DNA from: Delphinus delphis
Lineage: Eukaryota > Chordata > Mammalia > Artiodactyla > Delphinidae
DNA length: 64,000 nucleotides
Direction of reading: 5' to 3'
Assembly (NCBI RefSeq): GCF_949987515.2
Contig: NC_082694.2
Span: 61,440,080-61,504,079 of the forward strand
Part shown: positions 11,972 through 24,810 of the stretch, piece by piece
Layout: each line of letters opens with the position of its first letter
How positions within the stretch are numbered: position 1 is the stretch's first letter
Program-made: the position numbers and the translations under genes
The notes under the pieces: model-generated
Databases searched by the model: none
The model's input: only the letters and a program-made list of their open reading frames with translations
Told to the model about the DNA's origin: nothing

Positions 11972-14900
11972 TCACCACCACTTTTAAAATAGTTATTTCT
12001 AGAGGGAAATTATTTTAGTCTAATTTATTTGAAAATAAGTTTGAATGGAACATCTGCAATTCTACAAAAAGTTGTAATATAATAGATGACCATTTAAATA
12101 TATGCCTCTAGTCCCTAGAAGTCATACAAATAACTACGTGGTAAGTGAACTGATTTTTTTTTCCAATAAACACACCAGGAGTTGCACTTACAAATAAGTG
12201 TTACTGCTAAAAGCACTCACTTTTGTGGGCTATATGCTTGTGCTAAAATGTTGTTCATGTTAAAATTCTATTTGAAACTTCTCTTCAGAATCTCTTTCAG
12301 AGGAAATTACTGTGTCATAGAAGACAGAGTGCCTTTACTTCACTGTCTCTTTTTGCTTCTTCTGAAAAGTTTTACCCAGCTAGATCACCCAGCCTTTCCA
12401 CCAGACTTAGATGTGAATGACTTTGACTATTTCCTAGAGTCTAATAAACCTTTAAAGTCAGGGGTTTACAAAGCTAAGAATTTTCAAAAGGATGTGCGTG
12501 AGGCAAGCTGCAATGTCAGTTTCAACAGAGAAGTACCAAAAATATTCTGAACGACGGTATTCTTGCAATAGCTGTACAGTTCCCATATAACTATTTTGAA
12601 AGGAAAAACACTTCACTTGGATATGTAAGGCTTGGTTATGTTTAAAAGTAATTTCATTATGTTAAAAATAATTTCACTGCTTTATAGTTGGACCTTGCAT
12701 TGATGGGAACAAATAAACAAGCTTCATATAAAAAGTGCTGTCACGTGCTTTAAATACAGGTGTGCTGAGACCTATCCATTCCTTAGAATTGAGGCAAACA
12801 GTGGAAGGAGATGAAGATGAGGATTTTAAAGTAAGATGGTCTAATAAGCCATGGCTAGTAAAGCAGGACATCTCTCAAAACGTAGACAATGTGATTACCA
12901 GTTAAAATGCTAAATTCTATTAGGTTGACAAAAGCTAAAAGGAAACCAATTCTGCTACTTCTGGTCAATGGTTGTACCCTAAAGAAAATGGAATCTTTCT
13001 TTTTAATGTCCATAAGCCTTTTCTGAAGGGCATGTCTCTTAATAACCTTCATTAACTTCTGTTTGGTTGCCTAAGAGTTGTCTCTTATCCAAAAAAAGTT
13101 TAACACAGTCTCAGTAGAGATTGTGTTTATTTAAGCTTGTTGGAAAAACATTCCTATCATTTCAAGAATGACTAAATATTTTTCATTCACATAGCTGGCA
13201 TTCCAGACTCTGTTTTCCTGCCTCTGTTGATTAGATGAAAATTAGCAGGCCCAAGTCTGAACTATTAGATTCGATTATGATCTTAGTAGGAAAATTATGA
13301 GACTCCTGGCAGTAATGCCCATTTAGGTATGGGAAGTAAACAGCAGAGGAAATAAAGAGGAACCTGCCCCTTGCAGGCCACTTCCACAGGGAAATACTCA
13401 ATAGGTGGGACTGCCAAATGCCGGAAAATCACAGGCAAAGGTTTCTCTAATCAAGTGTTTCAGAATCAGCTCTGAACCATACCATTCTAATGTTATTTGA
13501 AATACCTAAAGATATTTTAAATCCCCAGAGAAAACAAAAATACTATGAAATTCATTCATGAACAATTTTGGATGCTTAGGTTAAAGGACACCTAGGTTGA
13601 CACATGGTCATCTGCTATGCATTTGTTACCCCACATATGACCTTATTTGGACAAGCCAAAAAACACACTGTGCTATATTTTAATTTCCATTTATGGAACT
13701 AGTTTCCAGGACACTTAGAGTTAAAGGATGAAACATGCCTAACAGTCTTTGAAATATTATGAATATTTTATTATTCTTGGCCTACTAATAATAGCATAGT
13801 ATATGGCACTGCACCAGTACCACCCATAAACTGAGTTTTGATCCCTGTTACGTACCAGAACATTAATACCATGTGACCCTGTGGCATCTTTGACTTCACT
13901 GCCTCTGGGGTCAGCCAAACTATGTTTGATTCCTTGCCACAGAAGCAGTAGCTTAATCGTTTGAGATACTGTTTGGTGAGGAAGTATTATGGGCGGGGCT
14001 GGAAACATATTTTCTTGTTTCAAGGAATTCCCACCCAGATATGTGCCTGGTACAGACTTTTCCATCAGCCCAGGAGAAACCTCATTTGAAGGGTGGCTTG
14101 ATTCAAACTATATCAGAATTTATGGAAAGAATATAGCGCTCCCATAAAATCAGTATTGATGAGGAGGAGGACAGTCTATTTCACAGCTCAAAGACCTCCA
14201 GCCCTTTAGAGGACCGCAGCATATGATCTACTGGGTGAGCTGATGCTGAAGTGGCTCATTAAATCCACAAGGTCAAGAAATGCCTCATGTCCTCTCTTCA
14301 ACACTGTCCCAGGTAGGACCAGGATTTCCCAAGTAAGGGATCCAAGACAGCCGGCTGGCAGGAAGATGGCTGATGGCACAGCTGTCATGTTCCATCCTAA
14401 GTCCAGAGAATTAGAAAGACTCCATGGACAGGAAGTCAATTTTTATTCCTCCACTCCAAGAGCTGGTTAAGTCCAGGTTAGCAGAATCACGAGGCCTGCC
14501 TGAAACTCAGCTCAGTTTCAGACAATAACTCTGCAAATAACTTTCATTTGAAGTTCTTATTATGGAAAAAATCTTTAAAATACTGAAGTAGATAGAATAA
14601 TATGATGGACCCTCATATACCCGTTACTCAGCTGTGACAATCTACAAATAACTCTCTTATTTCCTGTGTGAATTTGGAAATAGATTTTGCTTTTGTTTCA
14701 GAGAAACGGAAATAGTACAAAGGAAAGTACCCATTATGGTTGGAAAGTACCCAACCACAAGCATGGAATTTATTTACTAGCAACTCAAATCCTAATATTG
14801 AATGCTAACTTGTAAAATATTACCGATGCTGTTTCTAGTTCTTGAAAAGTGATACTCTTGGCGTTGGCTCTGAAATCCCCAGGGTCATCAAAACCATCAA

Positions 14901-15175
14901 CTCATCCCAGCTGGAGACTCTGCACATACTGGGCCTAAAGAACACTCAGGTCACAGTGGCCACCTGGGCAGGGTCCAGCCACAGCCCAAGATGAGACAGC
15001 AGATCAGATCTGACATCAAGACTAATCAGGGATGATGAAATTCTTATCTCCTGCATCAGGTGGAGATGGCCTCACACTTGTCCACATATCTAGCATTTTT
15101 CTTGTTGCGTCATCACGGTCATGTCATTACATCATGAAGCCAGTATTTCCCTCCCCAACACCTTATCTTACTTTT

Positions 15176-15366
15176 TTTTTTTTTTTTTTTGGCGGTACAC
15201 GGGCCTTCCCGTTGCGGAGCACAGGCTCTGGACGCGCAGGCTCAGCGGCCATGGCTCACGGGCCCAACCACTCCGCGGCATGTGGGATCCTCCGGGACTG
15301 GGGCACGAACCCGCGTCCCCTGCATCGGCAGGCGGACTCCCAACCACTGCGCCACCAAGGAAGCCC
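15176..15366 (-). mobile_element. CHR-2-type SINE, internally deleted variant, 15-bp target duplication
   Basis: A minus-orientation CHR-2 flanked by CCTTATCTTACTTTT at 15161-15175 and 15367-15381. Compared with the other copies in this window it lacks about 17-18 bp of the tail-proximal CTCACTGTTGTGGCCTC-type segment. This suggests either a distinct subfamily or a private deletion. Confidence 0.94.
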
Positions 15367-16169
15367 CCTTATCTTACTTTTAATTGTAAAACAAATGGAT
15401 ATTTTTTTTTCATGGAAAATGGCACCCTGTCCTTATGGTCCCTCTGACATTAAGAATCAACTTAGACAGGATTTACACCTGGCATTACTGGGAAATCAAC
15501 TAGCAAATTATTCCCAATACCTAACTGTGATATTAAAAAAAAAAAAGTCTAGCTGAAAACAAGGCAGTGGCACTTACACACTCTCAGCGCAGGTCTTAAA
15601 AGCAGTACATTAAATGTGACAGTGAGCATTAGCCTTGGAGGGTCTGGAGAAGGCCCACTTTAATTCTGTGATTCTGGACTTCAGGGGCTGAACTGAGAGA
15701 GGATAAACCACAGTTTACAAACCAGTCTTGGAAGGCTGCCCCTGGGTGGGAGTCGAGAGCTACGTGCTCAATCAGGAGGGTGAGCAGTCAATCTGAAGCT
15801 AACTGGTCCAACTCACCTGTAGGCGTCTGGACCCACCGTGTGCCAAACATACTTCGTATAACACTCTGCTTTCTGTTCTCAAAGTGCATTTTCAAATAGA
15901 AGCATTTATACATTAATCTTTCTTCAGTTCACCAGAGGTCAGCATCTGACCCCTTTCACAGCATTGGTTAAGGAAACCCTCTATCAGGGTCTGTTGTCTT
16001 ATTCCAGTCTTTCCCCCTTCGCTAACTCACTCACTCATCATCCATTCATTAACCATTTTTGAGCACCTACTTACATGACAGGTGCTGTTTTAGGGATTCA
16101 AAAGCATACGGTAAATCCTAGCTCATGGGGGACGTAGCCTCTTTTAGGCTACTGGTCAATAAGTGCACT

Positions 16170-16425
16170 CTGTCTCAGAGGCAGTATCCTTGCAGGGGTC
16201 CAGAGCCAGGGCTCTGGAGATACACTGCTCTGCCACTTCCGAGCTGTAGGCCCTTGGGCAAGTTACATGACTTCTGAACTTTGGGTTCTGTGATCATAAA
16301 TTGGGATGGCAGTACCTGCACAAGAGGGTAGGTGTGAGGATCAAATGGGCTGATGCTCTTAAGGCACTGAGGCCTGGCTCACAGTCACAGTGTGCAAGAA
16401 ATGTCAGCTACTCTCATTAAGGGCT
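16170..16425 (+). mobile_element. MIR-like element, nearly complete
   Basis: CAGGGCTCTGGAGATACACT, then CTCTGCCACTTCCGAGCTGT, then CCTTGGGCAAGTTACATGAC, then GTGAGGATCAAATGGG keep the order and spacing of a MIR from head to tail. Confidence 0.82.
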
Positions 16426-18004
16426 ACAAACAAGATGATGCAAATGGTGCTAGATGCTGAGGAAGACAATTCTGCTGCCCTCCTTTTTCGTTTTTAGTTT
16501 GTAAGAAAATAAGGACATATCTCCCATATAGATGCTTAAACTGCAAACTTTATCTGCTATTCCATGTGTTTCCATTCTAGCTTTTTACAAGGGCCAGAAA
16601 ATAAAGATAATGCAATTGATGAGCAAGAGGAGATGTAGAGAAAAGCCAACAGAACAAACCATAAGAATACAATCAGTTATAGACTTACAGACTGGGATGG
16701 CTTATCTGTGTACCTGAATTGGGTGTTGACACTAACTTGCTAAGACTTAATCAAGAGAGTACTTAAGTGCCAATTTAAACAGCACTCAGGTACTTGTGAA
16801 TTGAGTTAGCTGTCAAGTAACAGCATAGTCTTTAAGGGCCCCCAGGTTCACATTCCCAGTCCTCCAGGAGTAACCAAGCACATTATGTTGTCATTTGGAA
16901 GGTATGTATCTCTAATAACAACAGCAGTCACAACAAGGTTCTTCCTCCCTGAAGGTCCAAACACACTATATTTGGTGATGCAGTAATTTATTTAGGAAGA
17001 ATCTAAACCCACAATCCTTGTGTGGGGTGCCTTTCATCAAATTTCAGACTCTGACTGTGTACCTTGGGACTGTAGCTAATAAAGGTGAGAGCCAACATTT
17101 GTTATGCAATTATGCACAGAGGAATTTACTGTGTATAAACTGCATAAATACCAGTCTTTCTGTTTCCTCCAAATAATTCTGGCTGATTATTTATTACACA
17201 ACAATGCCTTGCTTTTTTCTTACTCTGTCTGATCCTTTGGCTCTTCGGAAGTCACCTGAAATTCTATTTAAATAGGCTATTGAATGACTGCTGAGAAAAA
17301 TATTTTTGAATACTTCCAGAGTCTTTCTTGGATCCTGAAAACTAAGCAATAAGATTTATTTGCCTTGCATTATTTTGTAAGTTTATTATTATTAATAAAT
17401 AAGTTTATTACAATATTATTCATAGATAATAATAAACTTTTATGATCATTATCCTAAGCTGTACATTGTTTTTTTTATCCCCATGCCAAAAGAATCTTTT
17501 GTCTTCTGAACACATCTTAAAATGAGGGTGTCACTGGAGAGTAAACACAGTTTTATGTGAAACTTATTACTTAACTGACTTTAAAACAAAAACAAGAAAC
17601 AGAAGATAAATTAGTTCTCTGAGAACTAAACAATGGAACCTTCTGCAAGGCTGAGACCAGCAGAGCCTAACAGCTTGGAATAAAGATGCCAAGTCTGGTG
17701 AAGTGAAGGAGACAACCTGAATGTGAGGCTTGAGAAGCAAATCGAGGATGAGTCTCAAGGGCATCCTTCCCCCGAGGTCCTCAAATTCAGGGGAGAGGGC
17801 AGGTGGGAGATCACATCCAAAACACCCGGAGTAGCTGTCAAACTGCAAATGATCTCCTCCCCTGTCATCGAACTCCTGTGCGTCCCAACACAGGGCCAAA
17901 AGCCAGAGATGAAGAGAGATAGAAGGGAACTAGAAATAGGGGCAGGTGGAAACTGAGATGACCTCTGGGAGCAGAGGAAGCAGACAAAAATGTAGTTGAA
18001 TCTG

Positions 18005-18180
18005 ACAGACTTCAGCTGATCCCAGCTCAGCCACATATTGGCAACTGACCTTGGGAAAAATTATCTAAATCTCTCTGAACCCTAATTTCTTCATCTTTAA
18101 AATGGTATAATAAGGCCTTTGGCAGAGGGTTAATGTGAGGATTAAATGAAATCAGGTACAAATAAAAAGCACTTACCCCA
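18005..18180 (+). mobile_element. MIR-like fragment
   Basis: CCCAGCTCAGCCACATATTG, then GACCTTGGGAAAAATTATC, then TTCATCTTTAAAATGG and GTGAGGATTAAATGAAATC follow the MIR sense strand. Confidence 0.82.
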
Positions 18181-20084
18181 CAGCACCTGAATGCAGACAT
18201 TCTGTTTTTCCTGGTTTAATTTAAAACAGCCTAAATAGTTTCTTTGAAGTTTACTAGGAGTTATCCCTCATTTAGCTTTGTGTCCGATGTGGTATCTGGA
18301 TTACGGAAGGTTCTTAATAAATTTTTTGGAATTAATGGCTGACCCAAACTGTCACTCTTTTCTCAAACAGTGGAAGATTACAACGTGACCCAGCTGTTTC
18401 AGAGACCAAACTCTAAGTGATCAAACTAACATCTACTTCCTACCCAAACATCTATATGACATAAGAATAAATCAGTTTCTCATACATATAATATATATTT
18501 TTGTCTATTCACCAACTGCTTCCCTTCTCCACTCACCACAATGGATATGCTAATGACAGCCAAAGATGAGGGCAAAGGGTTTGCCTTTCTTACTTTTAGA
18601 AAAAAGGCCCTACTTTTTTTTTAAACAAGTTTTTCAAAGTCTTATTTTCAATCTAGACTCAAGACTCATGAAGTTAAAGAGTTACTGTTTACTGGATTTT
18701 ATATATGTTTTTAATTTTTCTTACATTATCATGCACATACATACACTTAAATATTTCAAACCAATAACAGATTGCCCCTAATTCCTAGGGATAGATATTC
18801 CCATCTTTATCAGCTTCAGAGGGCATCTTTCCTTGTAAAGCTGACCGTACATCATCAAACATTATTGCACACTCCTTTTTCCAGCACTGAAACGCTGCCT
18901 TCAGGGGATAGGAGGAGTATATGTGCGAGGTGGGTGGGTGATTTCCACAAAATTGGTCATCTGGAAGCTATAAAGTTTTGGAGTGTGGCAGCTGCATTCT
19001 GAGTAGAGTAATGGTGAGGGAATTGGTGATGTCAATAGAACCAGAATCCTCCAGCTTAAATTTTTATATGATTTTTAAGGTCTTTAATAATTCTAACCCC
19101 TCAGCAGTTAATGAAGCCAGTCAGGCAAACTCTGAAGTCTGAGTTGATTAAAATTTCGGTAGAAGCAAAAAGACTTCTTGACAGAGAACTCAGTCTACTT
19201 GACTGAATTTCTGAAAAGACCTGTCAGTTCCTTAATAGCTGTTTTAAAAAATTCTAGAAGGATCCATCTTCCACAAGGACTAATTTTTGACCCACTTTAG
19301 TTCATTTCACTATGCAAATGTGCTTCTTAATGACGGACACTCTCTATTGGAACTGTCAGTATAGATATTCAATCTCTTGTCTGTACTAACAGACATGGAC
19401 CAAGGATTAAGGCTGACTTGAGTAAGTGTGCAAAGAATCTTCCCAGGATGGGGGAAATGGCCTGGAATAGCGGTTGGGATGGAAAGACTAGTCCAGGATA
19501 TCTCAGGCTCTCTCCATGAAACAGGAAGAGAGGTAGTGAATGCAGGCAACCAAGACATAAGAAAAAGCCCGAAAGGAACTGCAAAGCCACAGCCATCGTG
19601 ATATTAGAAGCAGAACGGATGCTCAGGGTGAGGACTCCAGGCAGTGAAAACCACCTTTGATGGCTCCAGGTTTTTCATCTAGTTGCCAGGACTCTTGGGC
19701 TTATGTAAGCATTACAAGTTGAACAAGCTATGCTTTGAGTCATGGGTCTTATTTCCAATTTCATTTCATTTCATCGTGTTGACCTTTGGATGTTAATCAG
19801 GCTTGCGGTGAACTGATTTAAAATGTATGTATTCCTTGACTGTCAAGTATTCAGATAAGCATTATCTGCAGTGACAAAATAAAGCCCACACTATTCTCAC
19901 TGTAAACGTGTAACATTTCCCCCAAATGATTAGTTTGGGCTGTATAATAAATTCATCTGCAACTGGTAACAGCATGAAGCAGACATTATGACTGAGGAAA
20001 CAGAAAACAAGCAAGCACATACTGGTAGAAGCTTATCCAACACGAGATATTCGCCAGGGGCTCGTTAGAATCTACAAGGGTTAC

Positions 20085-20282
20085 CTTCACACACAGGGCA
20101 ACACTCCCCAGGCACTTTGACGGGGTTCATGCAGCTCTGTCCGCAGGCCGTCGCAACACAGTGGGGTTCTCCGTTGATGCACTGGCAGAACGTGCAGTCG
20201 TCCTCCCGCCACCGGTCCCCATGGGCACGGATCTGACCATTGGCATAGCAGCCAGCGGGATTATTGAAAGGATACACGGGAT
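20085..20282 (-). CDS. CRIM1: CRIM1 coding exon (inferred exon 7): VWC domain 2
   Basis: This 198-bp exon is phase 1 at both ends, with acceptor TTTTAATTTAG and donor GTAACC. It encodes 66 residues, starting DPVYPFNNPAGCYANG and ending GECCPVCE. It is the second VWC domain, with ten cysteines at exon residues 12, 30, 33, 35, 42, 47, 51, 61, 62 and 65. The WREDDCTFCQC core is the most conserved stretch. The exon is 2.4 kb downstream of the VWC 1 exon in gene sense, so domains 1 and 2 form a close pair, while the next exon is 19 kb away. The acceptor has a short, A-interrupted pyrimidine tract and looks weaker than its neighbours. Confidence 0.97.
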
Positions 20283-22729
20283 CTAAATTAAAACGTGAGT
20301 TCAGAGTAAGACTGAGGGCATTCTACATCTTATCTCTGCCTGCACCTAGAGACTTTTTTTCCCCAGGTTCTCGTCATCAGCAGTTCTTTTCCAGCTGTGC
20401 TCAGCAGAAGCTCAGGGCCACAGGAGGTGTCTCTAGGGGGACATGCAAAAGCAGCTGTCATGCTGAATTTCTGTCCACCCATCCTGACACGGCACACAGG
20501 GCAGGGGATCTGAGGCATAAAAACCAATGTGCAGGTGTTATCATTTCATAAAGGTGCAAAACTTCGTGGATGGAGCTGTGGGTTGGTCGTGAGAAAAAAA
20601 TGCTGATCCATTTTAGGCTCTGACGATGCCTTCTGAGTTGCCAACTTAAATGTTTATTACACCTCCATTTTACCTCCTGTAAAGTGGAAAGAATAATGCC
20701 CCATCTAACTTATAGCGAGCCTGTTATTTCTAGGACTAACTGAAGTCTATCTCACGGTGCCTGGAGGCACAGTGAGGTATATACAGTTCCCTGCTGTGGC
20801 CTTATTCAGGACAGGACTGACACAGCTTCTCTAAACCATTCATGGCACTGCTTGTGCCCTGGAGGGAAAGCTGTGAACCTACGCCATTCTTCTCCCCCAA
20901 GCTGAGCAGTCAAGCAGCAGCTGAGGCTGGGGAACGTAGGTAGCCAAGGATAGTGTAAAAAAGTTTTCTGAGGTTGCTGACAAGCACATAAATTAAAAAG
21001 CCCCAAATATCCTTATAAATGAAAGCAACTAGATAAATCACTCAATGTTCTTTTTCAGAAACATAAAATCTGGCCTCAAGAAGCAAGTGCTGCTGTGCTG
21101 GAAGCAAAGTCCAGGCAGTTCCGAGTTTGGTCCTCTTTATTCCAAAGAGGTAGTAGGGCATTACAAGAGAGTGAGAGGGCCAAAACTGAAAAGCACGCAG
21201 CCACAGCTTCAGAAGGGCAGTCTGCCAGACATGCAAGCAGCCAAGAGACCTGAGTTAGATAAGACTTTATAAAATTTCTTTATAAAAAATATTACACTGC
21301 ATACTTCATTTCTACTTTGAGCCTGGATCTGAATTCCAGGAAGTGAGACATAACCGGATCTGTGCCCAGACAACTCATTATGATTATTACACAGAGGTCC
21401 ATATCTATGTTTTTACATGACCAACTGCTACATAGTTTCAGAGACTATTTACACAACGGGGGGAGTAGCTAGGGAACAAATCAATTGGGAAGGTTAAAAG
21501 TTTGATGTGACTTTCTTAAAATCCCTGATGACACCTAAGAAGTGAACCACCTTTCTCCCATGTTAGCAAAAATAATTTCTAACAGGGAAGGTGGCCTCCC
21601 TGTTATGAACCACTGTTCAATGTTAGGAATGTAGTTTGCATACTCTAAGCAATTTCATATCTTCAGTATTATGTGGCAAACAGAGCTCAAATATTGAAAA
21701 GAAATGGATTTAGAAAACAGAAAAAGTTATGGAACATGGCATGAAATTCTGTCCTCCCGTTTCACGTGTGGAGGTAAGGGCAGGGTGAGTGTCAGACATG
21801 AGACGGATGTGCCTGACTCCAGACTGAAGGTCTGTGGTCCGGGCAGGACAAGAAAGCTCACGTGATCCTCTTTTCTGGGGAAACAGTGTAGTGCAGTTAG
21901 GCCAGAGACACGGTCAGGCACTCACTGTTCCTGGCTTCACTGGAAACTCAGACAAGTGACTACTTTTCTGATTATCCTGATCCTTAAAATGTGTGGATTG
22001 TAGTATATGATATTCAGAGTTATCATTCTGAAATGTTTATTATTTCTCCATAGGAGAGACAGGAGGGTCGAGCCTGTTGGAGGAACATGGACCTCTTATT
22101 TCTTGGAGGGAAATGGGGAATAAAGAGAAAGCAGGCCCTGGGGATCCTTCTGCCCAGGGCCACAGTGGACACTGTCTGAGCCTTGCCTTGGTGTCACCAC
22201 CATGCCACACCATGACCCTACTCTCACTACCACACATTTTCAAAGGACGGGGAGCCCTGCTCTCACCTGGACTGGCATGGGTATCAGAAAGGAAGCAGGG
22301 TTGGTTCCTCTCTGAGCTGACTGGCTAAGGTGGTCAGTGACTAGGGCGGCCCTGTCCTAGCTGAGCAATCTGAGGGGAGCAGGGTGGGTGGAATTCTGAT
22401 GTCAGGATGGAGAGAAAGTCCCAGGACTTGCCAAGGAACTGCTGGAACCACAGAGGAGGAACAGAAAGCACCTCCGGGAAACCTCACGTCCATCTGTGGA
22501 AACAGGTGACCGCTGTCTACACCCAGGGTGTAACTTCCCTCAGGGAAGTATTGACAGTTTCACACAGTCTACCTAGCATTATTGAAGTCCTAAAAGGTAG
22601 ACCATGGTGACAAAAAACGGGAACTTCTTCAATCTTCCTCTATTTTGGAGACTGAAGTAGGTCAACTGTGATATTAAGTCCCTAAACCATGTCTCTTCTT
22701 CTTATTCTCTGATTGGCACCTGTCCTTAC
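20283..22729 (-). other. CRIM1 intron 6 (2.4 kb)
   Basis: This short intron separates the two VWC exons. I recognise no SINE, L1 or simple repeat of note, which is unusual compared with the other introns here. The many short open frames on both strands (for example 22077-22328) match no known family and are treated as chance. Confidence 0.85.
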
Positions 22730-22912
22730 CTTCACACACAGGGCAGCACTCCCCTTCGGGCACATAGTATCTCTCGCAGTTCAGCTCACCACACTGGGCA
22801 GTGAAGCAGACGGAAACACCCCCTTGGCATCGACAGAACCGACAGTTGTCCATTCGAAACATATCCCCATCGCTATACTCCACATTGTTGAATACACAGG
22901 CTGGCTTTGTTT
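22730..22912 (-). CDS. CRIM1: CRIM1 coding exon (inferred exon 6): VWC domain 1
   Basis: This 183-bp exon is phase 1 at both ends, with acceptor CTCCTTTAG and donor GTAAGG. It encodes 61 residues, starting ETKPACVFNN and ending GECCPVCE, and forms one complete von Willebrand factor type C domain. The ten expected cysteines are present, at exon residues 6, 24, 27, 29, 36, 41, 46, 56, 57 and 60, with the C-x2-C-x-C and terminal CC-x2-C signatures. VWC domains (chordin-like cysteine-rich repeats) are the BMP-binding units of CRIM1. The symmetric 1-1 phase means the domain could be skipped or duplicated without breaking frame. An open frame runs past both ends into intron, but the splice sites and homology define the exon. 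Confidence 0.97.
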
Positions 22913-23439
22913 CTAAAGGAGTTAAAACAAACATGGCAGATTCAAAGTCATTTCTCTGGTGTCCTTTCATATTTTTCAAACAGCCTCTAGAAAATACTGT
23001 CTGACAGCAGGTTAAAATTTGATGGAAATTTACTACACTCAATATAATTTTTTACAACAGAAGCAACAAAGCAATGCAAAGTAAAGTAGAATAAAATAAA
23101 TAAAACACATCACTATTCTCATTATACCAAGGAATCGAAATTCCTCTTAGTAAAATCTATACTGGCGTCCCCTTATCCCATGTGACCATGAAACACATTT
23201 CTGATTTGTGCTTTAAAAAGATTTTTTGTTAAACAAAACGTCTGTTTTGTTAAATCATTCTCTACCCTCAAGTAAATGATCCTGCCTCCACATTAGGTTT
23301 TGTTCTGCCTCAAAAAATTTATTTAGGCCTTTTAAGAGGTTATGTTCTGTTATCTTCTGTTTCTCCAGTGTTTTCTCCTAAATTCTTTTTTCTATCCTGT
23401 TTAACAATCTGTAATTATAATAGTGCTTGGCCTTTAAAA

Positions 23440-23600
23440 AAACACTTTCTACATGCATTACCTCACTTCATCCCAATAACAAAGGTCTGATGTAGAAATA
23501 CTTATCCTGAGTGCAGAAGTGAGGAAATCCTGGGTAATTTGCTCAAAGTCACACGTTTAGCAAATGATAGAAGCAAAAACAGTAGCTCTTCAACTAAAAC
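23440..23600 (-). mobile_element. MIR-like fragment
   Basis: Antisense MIR-type sequence ending in GCTCAAAGTCACACGTTTAG, preceded by GAAGTGAGGAAATCCTGGG. It lies just upstream of the L1 in plus coordinates. Confidence 0.65.
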
Positions 23601-24271
23601 CTTGTACTCCTTCCATTGTGTTTCAAGGCTATGTTCTGCTAAGGACTCAAAGCCCTGCACTTAACAATTCTCATAATGACACCAATGATTTTAAATTGTT
23701 TCTCTGCCCTAAAACACTCTCACTAAATCCATTTCTTAACGCTAATTTTGGTTGACTTAAAAGAACTCCCACCAGACAAAGACATCATAAGAAAAAGAAA
23801 ACTATCTCTTATAAACACAGATATAAAAAAAATCCTCAAAAAAAAAATACTAGCTGACTGAATCCAGCAACATATAAAAAAGATTATATACCAAGTGGGA
23901 TTTATTCCAAGAATGCAAGGTTGGTTCAACATCCAAAAATCAATTAATGTAATACAACATGTCTATAGAATAAAGGAAAAAAACCACAGGATCATCTCAG
24001 TTGACATAGAAAAGATATTTGACAGAAGTCAACACCCTTTCATGATAAAAACGTTCAATAACTTAGGAGTGGAAGTTGTTAAACAGCAGCTTGATAAGTG
24101 GCATCTATGAAAAACCCACAGCTAACATCATACTTAATAGTGAAAGGGTGAATGCTTTTCCCTTTAAATCAGGAGCAAGACAACGATGTTCACTCTCACC
24201 ACTTCGATTCAACTTTGTACTGGAAGCTCCAGCCAGGGCACTTAGGCAACAAAAGGACATAAAAAGCACAC

Positions 24272-24810
24272 GGGCTTCCCTGGTGAGGCAGTGGTTAAGA
24301 ATCCGTCTGCCAATACAGGGGACATGGGTTCAATCCCTGGTCCGGGAAGAGCCCATATGCCGCGGAGCAACTAAGCCTGTGCGCCACAACTACTGAGCCT
24401 GCGTTCTAGAGCCCGTGAGCCACAACTACTGAAGCCCACGCACCTAGAGCCCGTGCTCTGTAACAAGAGAAGCCACCGCAATGAGAAGCCCACGCACCAC
24501 AACGAAGAGTAGCCCCTGGGCTTCCCTGGTGGCGCAGTGGTTGAGTCCGCCTGCCAATGCAGGGGACACAGGTTCGTGCCCCGGTCCGGGAAGATCCCAC
24601 ATGCCGCAGAGCGGCTGGGCCTGTGAGCCATGGCCACTGAGCCTGCGTGTCCGGAGCCTGTGCTCCGCAACGGGAGAGGCCGCAACAGTGAGAGGCCCAC
24701 GCACCACAAAAAAAAAAAAAAGAGTAGCCCCTGCTCGCTGCAACTAGGGAAAGCCTGCACGCAGCAACAAAGACCCAACACACCCCAAAATAAATAAATT
24801 TTTTAAAAAA
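24272..24810 (+). mobile_element. CHR-1-type SINE, split by a CHR-2 insertion
   Basis: Starts GGGCTTCCCTGGTGAGGCAG and continues through the ACAACTACTGA repeats diagnostic of the longer CHR-1-like cetartiodactyl SINE. It resumes after the inner element with GCTCGCTGCAACTAGGG and ends in an A-rich AAATAAATAAATTTTTTAAAAAA tail, written here only to describe composition. The flanking duplications are imperfect (AAAAAGCACACG versus AAAAAATCACGC), consistent with greater age. Confidence 0.87.
24518..24719 (+). mobile_element. CHR-2-type SINE nested in the CHR-1 SINE
   Basis: A full CHR-2 with an A-rich tail, flanked by a perfect duplication AAGAGTAGCCCCT at 24505-24517 and 24720-24732. The duplicated target lies within the CHR-1 body, which proves order of insertion. 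It creates several overlapping spurious open frames on both strands (for example 24371-24819 minus). Confidence 0.95.

Larger units (their letters stand above)
643..20084 (-). other. CRIM1 intron 7 (19.4 kb)
   Basis: This is unique, mostly AT-rich intronic sequence with three antisense CHR-2 SINEs (about 3.6, 11.8 and 15.2 kb) and old MIR pieces near 1.5-2.0, 9.3, 16.2 and 18.0 kb. L2-like debris lies near 8.1-8.4 and 16.0-16.2 kb. A G-run cluster sits at 6929-6950, and an AT-rich stretch with ATT/TAAT repeats near 17.38-17.45 kb. The segment near 14.5-14.75 kb resembles a very old LINE 3' end, but I am not certain. Several minus-strand open frames at 9.5-10.6 kb match nothing I recognise. 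No further CRIM1 coding sequence is expected or seen here. Confidence 0.85.

Noticed and set aside
12182..12550. 122-codon plus-strand frame in intron 7
   Set aside because: No homology, low-complexity hydrophobic start, and antisense to CRIM1 with no splice or promoter evidence.
22674..23042. 122-codon frame covering VWC 1 as a stand-alone gene
   Set aside because: The conserved part ends exactly at canonical splice sites; the residues on both sides are intron read-through.
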